From Clostridiaceae bacterium (GTDB lineage: Bacteria > Bacillota > Clostridia > DSM-8532), in NCBI GenBank assembly GCA_025361665.1, contig JANYKF010000406.1:1-10317 (forward strand): DNA of 10,317 nt, written 5' to 3'. Shown here one piece after another: positions 5,833 to 10,317 of this stretch; positions within the stretch are counted from its first letter, which is position 1, and each line of letters begins with the position of its first letter. The notes beneath the pieces are model-generated. The model saw only the letters and a list, made by a program, of their open reading frames with translations. It searched no databases and was not told the origin of the DNA. A program made the position numbers and the translations under genes.

Positions 5833-6288
5833 ATGGGAAAAGGCATACTTGGAAGCAGCATCGTCACACAGATCGGATTCATCGTGAGGGATGTGGATGC
5901 GTCAAAGAAAATATTCGCGGATTTTCTAGGTCTTGAAGAACCCAAATCGTTCTGGACGGGTGACATCGAGCAGACCCAGTCGGTGTATCGCGGGAAGCCT
6001 TGCCCGGCCAAGGCGAAACTTGCCTTTCTGAAAGTGGGCGATCAGGTGGACATCGAGCTCATTCAGCCAGATGGGCAACCTTCCGTATGGCAGGAGTTTC
6101 TGGATGAAAAAGGCGAGGGCATTCAGCACATCGCTTTCCAAATCAAGGACACAAAAGGCAAACTGCACGCACTCGGTGAAATCGGGATGCCTACCCTTCA
6201 AACCGGTGAATACACAGGGGGCCGCTATTCCTATGTGGATGGGCTGAAAGATCTGAAGGTGGTCATCGAGTTGCTGGAGAACGACTGA
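5833..6288 (+). CDS. VOC-superfamily (glyoxalase/dioxygenase fold) protein
   Basis: 151 residues from ATG 5833, 9 nt after AAGGAG (5818-5823). The in-frame ATG at 5827 is only 3 nt from it and is the less likely start; using it adds two residues. The two beta-alpha-beta-beta-beta halves of a vicinal oxygen chelate domain are visible: VTQIGFIVRDVDASKKIFADF (11-31) to VDIELIQP (72-79), then GIQHIAFQIKD (96-106) to KVVIELLE (142-149). Likely metal ligands are Q13, E75, H99 and E146, the same four-position layout as in glyoxalase I and methylmalonyl-CoA epimerase. The metal site looks intact, so an isomerase, epimerase or lyase acting through a divalent metal is plausible. The substrate is unknown. 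The gene has its own promoter candidate, and its TGA is embedded in a 9-bp repeat array. Confidence 0.87.
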   Translation: MGKGILGSSIVTQIGFIVRDVDASKKIFADFLGLEEPKSFWTGDIEQTQSVYRGKPCPAKAKLAFLKVGDQVDIELIQPDGQPSVWQEFLDEKGEGIQHIAFQIKDTKGKLHALGEIGMPTLQTGEYTGGRYSYVDGLKDLKVVIELLEND

Positions 6289-6373
6289 AATGGCTGAAAC
6301 GGTTGAAACAGCTGAAACGATAGAAACGGCTGAAACGATAGAAACGGCTGAAAAGATTGAACACGACTGAAAG
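6283..6373. repeat. 9-bp tandem repeat array (about 10 units) at the VOC stop codon
   Basis: Units of the form NNNTGAAAC or NNNAGAAAC run from 6283 to 6373, for example GGCTGAAAC (6292-6300), GGTTGAAAC, AGCTGAAAC, GATAGAAAC, GGCTGAAAC, GATAGAAAC, then decayed units. The first unit holds the VOC gene's own TGA, and in that frame TGA recurs in most units. One base after the stop, ATG 6290 opens a 26-codon frame (6290-6370, ending TGA) of repeating Glu-Thr-Ala/Ile/Val, with GGAG (6276-6279) 10 nt before it. The array fills the gap between the VOC gene and the convergent phosphatase, where no ordinary terminator is evident. Confidence 0.9.
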
Positions 6374-6390
6374 GGCACGCTGCCAGGCGC

Positions 6391-8226
6391 CTAATTCACC
6401 TCCATGACCAAAAAGGTGACGTCATCATTCAGTTGGCTCATGTCGAAGCCGTTGAAAAGTTCCTGTTCTATCAAAGCGGATATTCCTTCGGCTGCAAGTC
6501 CCTGGTTTCCGGAAAGAGCCTGCTTCAGGCTCTTTTCGGAAATCCGTTCCCCTGCTTCGTTTTTCACCTCGACCAGCCCATCGGTATAAAACAGCACCCG
6601 GTCGCCCTTCTTGAACCGGATGGCTTCATTTTCATAACGAACGTCGCAGTACCCCATGAATTTGCATATGGGAAAGCCTTTCAGGGGAATTTCCGAGAGG
6701 GTTCCCCCACTGTCCAGGATGATGGGAAATGTATTCAGGCCTGCGGATGCAAAAGTCAATACGTTCGTTTTCATGTCGAAAATACCATAAATCAGGATGA
6801 TATAGACTTCCTCGCTGAAATTCGTATGGTTGAATGATTCGTAAACCTTCTGCAGCACCATGGATGGATTGGTCAGGTGGCCAATCCCCGTGACATGGGA
6901 TTCCCTTTCATGATGGATGCACTGGTTCAAAAAAATCGTCAGCATGGCAGCCGGAACCCCATGCCCGGAAACATCGCCGATATACAGGCCCATATACCGG
7001 TCGTCTATCGCAAAGACATCGTAAAAATCGCCTGATACGCGCTCTGCCGGAAAATAACGCGCGCTGAAAGAGAGGACATCCGTTTTCGGAAATGAAACCG
7101 GCTGCATCGCCTTCTGTATGTCGCGTGCGTATTCAAGGTCGCTCAACAGCTTTTCGTTCATGATTCTGACTTCCTTGGTCCTTTGTTCAACAAGGATGTC
7201 CAAATTGCCTGCATACTCTCGCAATTCATCCCGTGCATCCGCCAATTCGACATATGGTTTCCTGACATTGTCAATGAAAATGACCCTGAATATCAGGAAG
7301 TATGCGATGATTTTCAGAACATGGCCCATGTAGTTGTAAATGTCATACACGCCGTAATAGGACGAAAAGGCAATTTCGCTGGAGATATTGATGACAAGGG
7401 CAGCGCAGAAAATCATTTTCAGCTTGTCCCTTGTTTTGTTGTACAGAAAAAGATATCTGCCGGCAGACAAGATGAGTATGCAGATGAATAGATATTCCAA
7501 CATGATTTTGGTCGGGGTGAGGCCCTTGCCTTCCAGATACATGGCCGGCAAGGCATCGGGCAGGTAGGTTACGAGAAGGAGGGCCAGAATGCTGAATGCA
7601 AGAGGGGGAACAACAAAAATCCACTTGCGCGGCCTGCCCTTCATTTTTTCCGGGAAAAAGGCGGATATGGCAAACCCCAGAGAAGCCACCAATCTGGCTA
7701 TGACCCACAGGGTCGTGGCCCGGTTGGAACTGGAATTCTGAATGAAGAAATCCGGCATGCCGATGTAGCTCAAGTCATGAAAGATTTCAAGCATCCCGAC
7801 AGCCAGGAATATCGCGCCCAGAATCGCAGACCGGAGGTCCTTCGTTTGATCGTATGTGAAAAAGGAAATGATGAAAACGGAAAAGCAGACCAGGGCCATG
7901 AAAATCTCAAAAATGCTGTGCCATGTCAGATAATACACAACACCGAACAGGAGATTGAATTTCTCCTGCATGAGGAACGCAAGGCCATAAAGGATAACCG
8001 TAATCATGAGGGCAAAAACCAAAACCCAGTAATCTCTGCTCAGTTCGAAAACCGGAAAATGGCTTGAATGGATAGGCTGTGTTTTCACTTTCGTGTTTCC
8101 GGAGGTCATCTCGGCATTCATAAGCATCCTATCCTGTATTTGTGCTGCCGGTGCGCGATTTTCGCTGAGCATCGGGTACAAATACAGGTCTTCCTGATGA
8201 TTCACCGCGGAGCATGTATAGTCCAT
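6391..8226 (-). CDS. Membrane sensor (MASE3-like) fused to PP2C/SpoIIE-type Ser/Thr phosphatase
   Basis: 611 residues from ATG 8226. Other in-frame starts are ATG 8127 and ATG 8121; AGGATAGG lies 6 nt before 8121, which has the best ribosome binding site, and the first 35 residues look unstructured. Residues about 64-318 form seven or eight membrane helices resembling MASE3 sensor domains (FEIFMALVCFSVFIISF; MLEIFHDLSYIGMPDFF). A likely coiled coil (325-365) precedes the phosphatase domain (about 368-610). Metal-binding aspartates are complete: SGDFYD (D400), GDVSGHG (D418), YTDG (D549) and NDD (D601/D602). The family dephosphorylates Ser/Thr on protein targets, typically anti-sigma antagonists in partner switching, as for RsbU and SpoIIE. 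No antagonist or anti-sigma gene is in the window. The ligand of the sensor is unknown. It lies downstream of the J-domain gene on the same strand, 126 bp away. Confidence 0.93.
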   Translation of the reverse strand: MDYTCSAVNHQEDLYLYPMLSENRAPAAQIQDRMLMNAEMTSGNTKVKTQPIHSSHFPVFELSRDYWVLVFALMITVILYGLAFLMQEKFNLLFGVVYYLTWHSIFEIFMALVCFSVFIISFFTYDQTKDLRSAILGAIFLAVGMLEIFHDLSYIGMPDFFIQNSSSNRATTLWVIARLVASLGFAISAFFPEKMKGRPRKWIFVVPPLAFSILALLLVTYLPDALPAMYLEGKGLTPTKIMLEYLFICILILSAGRYLFLYNKTRDKLKMIFCAALVINISSEIAFSSYYGVYDIYNYMGHVLKIIAYFLIFRVIFIDNVRKPYVELADARDELREYAGNLDILVEQRTKEVRIMNEKLLSDLEYARDIQKAMQPVSFPKTDVLSFSARYFPAERVSGDFYDVFAIDDRYMGLYIGDVSGHGVPAAMLTIFLNQCIHHERESHVTGIGHLTNPSMVLQKVYESFNHTNFSEEVYIILIYGIFDMKTNVLTFASAGLNTFPIILDSGGTLSEIPLKGFPICKFMGYCDVRYENEAIRFKKGDRVLFYTDGLVEVKNEAGERISEKSLKQALSGNQGLAAEGISALIEQELFNGFDMSQLNDDVTFLVMEVN

Positions 8227-8239
8227 ACCCTTGGACTAT
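8218..8239. promoter_or_regulatory. Inverted repeat over the upstream start codon of the phosphatase gene
   Basis: ATAGTCCA (8218-8225) and TGGACTAT (8232-8239) are perfect inverted repeats around a 6-bp spacer. On the minus strand the spacer contains most of the weak AAGGGT sequence preceding ATG 8226, and the start codon runs into the right arm. It could be a protein-binding dyad or an RNA hairpin masking that start. Confidence 0.5.
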
Positions 8240-8264
8240 TCGTCTACATAAAACCTTCTGGTAT

Positions 8265-8294
8265 ATTGTATCACTACTGAAAAGGGATGCGCAA
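8265..8294 (-). promoter_or_regulatory. Candidate promoter for the phosphatase gene
   Basis: On the minus strand TTGCGC (8294-8289), an 18-bp spacer and TACAAT (8270-8265) predict transcription from about 8258. The -10 is good and the -35 fair. If used, the phosphatase can be expressed apart from the J-domain gene upstream. Confidence 0.35.
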
Positions 8295-8352
8295 GGAATG
8301 CGGCATTGTCTTTGCGGATTGTCATGTTGCGGGAACGGGTTCTGGGTGCGCG

Positions 8353-8838
8353 TTATCCGTTGGTCAGCCTCTTGTATTTTTCCATCAGTTCAATGAATCC
8401 GGCGCTGTCGCCGCCCATGTCGGGATGATGCTTTTTTGCCAGTTCGCGAAATTTCTTCTTGACGGCCGCGCTGTCCGCATCGTATCGCAAACCCATCTGC
8501 GCGAGCGTTTCCGGATCGTACGCATGCACGAAGGCAAGTCCGTTTTCCTCATACATGCGGTGATAGACATGATAGAAGAACTCGCTGACCACTTCCCTGA
8601 ACGCTTCCTTGTCCATTTCAGCCAGCCGGCTCATCGGGTATTTCACATTTTTGGCGCTTGATTCATGCAAATCGAAGAACTCATCCCAAACAAGAGGCAT
8701 GTTTGGCCGATCGACCCGAGCGACCTTGTTGCGTTCGTGCGGCGCATCAAGATGGCTAAAACGGATTTTCATTTCCAGTTTTTTGAATTTCCTGATTTTC
8801 CGTTTCAACTCGTCACGGTTTGCTTGACACTCCGTCAT
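8353..8838 (-). CDS. Small protein with C-terminal J domain
   Basis: 161 residues from ATG 8838, with GGAG 8 nt upstream. A GTG at 8847 overlaps that ribosome binding site and is unlikely. Residues about 106-158 are a J domain: YDPETLAQMGLRYDADSAAV (helix I region), KKKFRELAKKHHPDMGGD with the essential HPD (138-140), then FIELMEKYKRL (helices III-IV). J domains stimulate the ATPase of Hsp70 (DnaK). Residues 1-105 are charged at the start (KRKIRKFKKLEMKIRF) and then helical, with no signal peptide, zinc-finger motif or membrane segment. I do not recognise a family for this part. It differs from DnaJ, where the J domain is N-terminal; the N-terminal half presumably selects the client or location. 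It lies between the diguanylate cyclase (117 bp upstream) and the phosphatase on the same strand. Confidence 0.88.
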   Translation of the reverse strand: MTECQANRDELKRKIRKFKKLEMKIRFSHLDAPHERNKVARVDRPNMPLVWDEFFDLHESSAKNVKYPMSRLAEMDKEAFREVVSEFFYHVYHRMYEENGLAFVHAYDPETLAQMGLRYDADSAAVKKKFRELAKKHHPDMGGDSAGFIELMEKYKRLTNG

Positions 8839-8955
8839 CCATTCCACTCCACGGCAAATATGCCTTCATGACGGGCCGATGCTCCCGACATCATCATCAT
8901 AACATCTTGTGATGCCGATCAGGAGCATTATACGCAACCGGGACTGCAAAGGGTT

Positions 8956-10317
8956 TCACACCGATGTCAAACTGCCGCAAAACTGATAATTGTCCCGTCC
9001 ATGCTCCTTGACATAATAGAGCGCTGCATCCGATTTCCTGATCAGTTCATTCAATTCCATACCGTCATCAGGATACAAGGCAATCCCCAGGCTCAGGTGC
9101 AATATCAGCGTGATTTCCTGGATGAAAAACGGTTTGCGGAATTCATCGAGGATTTTTTCTGCGACACGGACGGCATCCTCTCTTTGCTCCATCTCACCAA
9201 GCAGCACCACGAATTCATCACCGCCAAAACGCGCGATCGTATCGGCCTTCCGCAATGTCCCGGTGAGCCTGTCCGCCACCGCCCGCAAGGCCAAATCGCC
9301 GATAGGGTGACCATGATTGTCATTGACGGATTTGAACATGTCCACGTCGACGGACAGGATGGCGAAATTCTGTTTTTTCCGTTGCGCATTCGCGACGGAT
9401 ATCCCGAACCGGTCATCAAACAGAATTCTGTTCGGCAATCCGGTCAATCCGTCATGGGTAGCCATCGCGTGCAGCCGCTCTTTCATTTGGCTGATTTCTG
9501 TGATGTCGCTGATGCTTGACATGACACAGTTTTCATTCTCAATCAGGATGATATTGGCTGAATAAAGACCGCAAAACAGTTCCCCGGATCTTTTTTTGAA
9601 ATCGATTTCTTCATTTTGAACCGTTTGCATCTTGAGGAGCCTCTGCATGACTTTCATCCGGTCTTCTTCCCTGACCCATATGCCCAGTTCCAATGTCGTT
9701 TTTCCGATTGCCTCCTTTTCGGGATAACCCGTCATATTCTCAAAACCTTTGTTGACTTCGAAAATGCTTCCATCCGACAACCTGGTCAGCAGGATGGCAT
9801 AGGGGGAGGAATGAAAGGCGCTTGAGAATTTCTTTTCCTGAACCTGGATTTGCTGCATCAGGCGGGCATTCACCATGATGATCAGGCAAATCGTCAGGCA
9901 GCTGCTGAGTCCGACATACAACAGGAGGGAGATTGAATCCACCAGGCCCGATTCGAAGAAGCCGCCGGCGGCAGGTGGGAAAACCATCAACAGGACCATT
10001 CTGATGAAACTGACAAGGACATACCCGCTCAGGGCTATTCCCGCGATGCGCGTAAACTTGTGGAGAGCGGCCGGTGCTCCGCGAAACAGAAGCCAGCATA
10101 TCTGAAAGTCGATGATGACAATATTGGCAGAAATGGCGATTTCCCTTGCGGCGAGGTTGGGCTGGATGAAAGTGTAATAAGCCATCGCTGCTCCAAAAAT
10201 AATCTGCAAAAGCCAGTTGTGAAGCATGAAGCCCTTCCTGCCAACAAACTGTTCAAGGCCTATAAGCAGCAGGACCATGCCGCAGCCGACGAAAATGTTC
10301 GACAGGACAATTGAAAC
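8956..10317 (-). CDS. Membrane-anchored PAS-GGDEF diguanylate cyclase, 5' end outside window
   Basis: The frame is open from TGA at 8956-8958 to the right window edge (453 codons visible before the stop). The first residues (VSIVLSNIFVGCGMVLLLIG) are already inside a membrane helix, so the true start is beyond 10317. Numbering from ATG 10278: membrane helices to about residue 137, a PAS domain (about 148-265; FSSAFHSSPYAILLTRLSDG, then NKGFENMTGY), a short linker, and a GGDEF domain (about 270-432). The active-site motif is intact (RFGGDEFVVL, GGDEF at 352-356), with DVDMFKSVND (311-320) and THDGLTGLPNR (274-284). RKAD (343-346) ends five residues before GGDEF, which is the RxxD inhibitory site, so product feedback by c-di-GMP is expected. 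It makes c-di-GMP from two GTP at the membrane in response to a signal sensed by the membrane or PAS parts. The EAL fragment at the other end of the window performs the opposite reaction. Confidence 0.95.
   Translation of the reverse strand, partial: VSIVLSNIFVGCGMVLLLIGLEQFVGRKGFMLHNWLLQIIFGAAMAYYTFIQPNLAAREIAISANIVIIDFQICWLLFRGAPAALHKFTRIAGIALSGYVLVSFIRMVLLMVFPPAAGGFFESGLVDSISLLLYVGLSSCLTICLIIMVNARLMQQIQVQEKKFSSAFHSSPYAILLTRLSDGSIFEVNKGFENMTGYPEKEAIGKTTLELGIWVREEDRMKVMQRLLKMQTVQNEEIDFKKRSGELFCGLYSANIILIENENCVMSSISDITEISQMKERLHAMATHDGLTGLPNRILFDDRFGISVANAQRKKQNFAILSVDVDMFKSVNDNHGHPIGDLALRAVADRLTGTLRKADTIARFGGDEFVVLLGEMEQREDAVRVAEKILDEFRKPFFIQEITLILHLSLGIALYPDDGMELNELIRKSDAALYYVKEHGRDNYQFCGSLTSV

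Noticed and set aside
5748..5936. 62-codon plus-strand frame beginning MKSLRNS
   Set aside because: It overlaps the VOC gene in another frame and becomes low-similarity charged sequence after a few residues. It is kept only as a possible remnant of an MFS start, not as a gene.
6379..6390. Terminator for the phosphatase gene at GGCGCC...GCGTGCC (about 6376-6393)
   Set aside because: The stem is about 5 bp with a wobble pair and no clear T run.
8927..8932. Perfect TATAAT on the minus strand before the J-domain gene
   Set aside because: No acceptable -35 hexamer is found at 16-18 bp, and the TG of an extended -10 is one base out of place. Not strong enough to list as a promoter.

Overview
The window looks like chromosomal DNA from a free-living bacterium with moderate GC. 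A Bacillota (Firmicutes) origin fits best. The grounds are strong GGAG-type ribosome binding sites, sigma-A-like promoters, a secreted protein with the copper-amine-oxidase N-terminal-like repeat common in Paenibacillaceae and Clostridia, and a membrane-anchored SpoIIE-type phosphatase. This assignment is an inference from gene content; there is no rRNA or other marker gene.

Layout, left to right. (1) 1-615 (+): the 3' part of an EAL-domain c-di-GMP phosphodiesterase, cut by the window edge, followed by a short 21-bp tandem repeat. (2) 730-1812 (-): an AAA_21/RecF-like ATPase whose Walker A lysine, signature motif and THS histidine all appear lost while Walker B is kept. (3) 1813-2233: a divergent intergenic region with two plausible promoters, a long terminator-like hairpin and leader hairpins. 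(4) 2234-3184 (+): a secreted protein with a Pro/Thr/Ala-rich linker and copper-amine-oxidase-N-like repeats. (5) 3475-4470 (+): a Gfo/Idh/MocA oxidoreductase. (6) 4488-5714 (-): an MFS exporter pseudogene with three visible lesions, one of them a 62-bp insertion bounded by a perfect 28-bp direct repeat. (7) 5833-6288 (+): a VOC-fold protein with a good promoter, followed by a 9-bp tandem repeat array. (8) 6391-8226 (-): a membrane sensor (MASE3-like) fused to a PP2C/SpoIIE phosphatase. (9) 8353-8838 (-): a small protein with a C-terminal J domain. (10) 8956-10317 (-): a membrane-PAS-GGDEF diguanylate cyclase, cut at its 5' end by the window edge.

Signalling dominates: a c-di-GMP hydrolase at the left edge, a c-di-GMP synthase at the right edge, and a phosphatase of the partner-switching type beside the synthase. 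The three right-hand minus-strand genes (GGDEF, J protein, phosphatase) are co-oriented with gaps of about 115-125 bp, so they may be transcribed partly together, although promoter-like sequence lies before the phosphatase. The other genes do not form an evident pathway.

I did not find a clear new multi-gene system. The points most worth a second look are the apparently dead ATPase with its structured leader, the multiply broken MFS gene whose 5' end abuts a promoter pointing the other way, and the two tandem repeat arrays that begin at the stop codon of their upstream genes.
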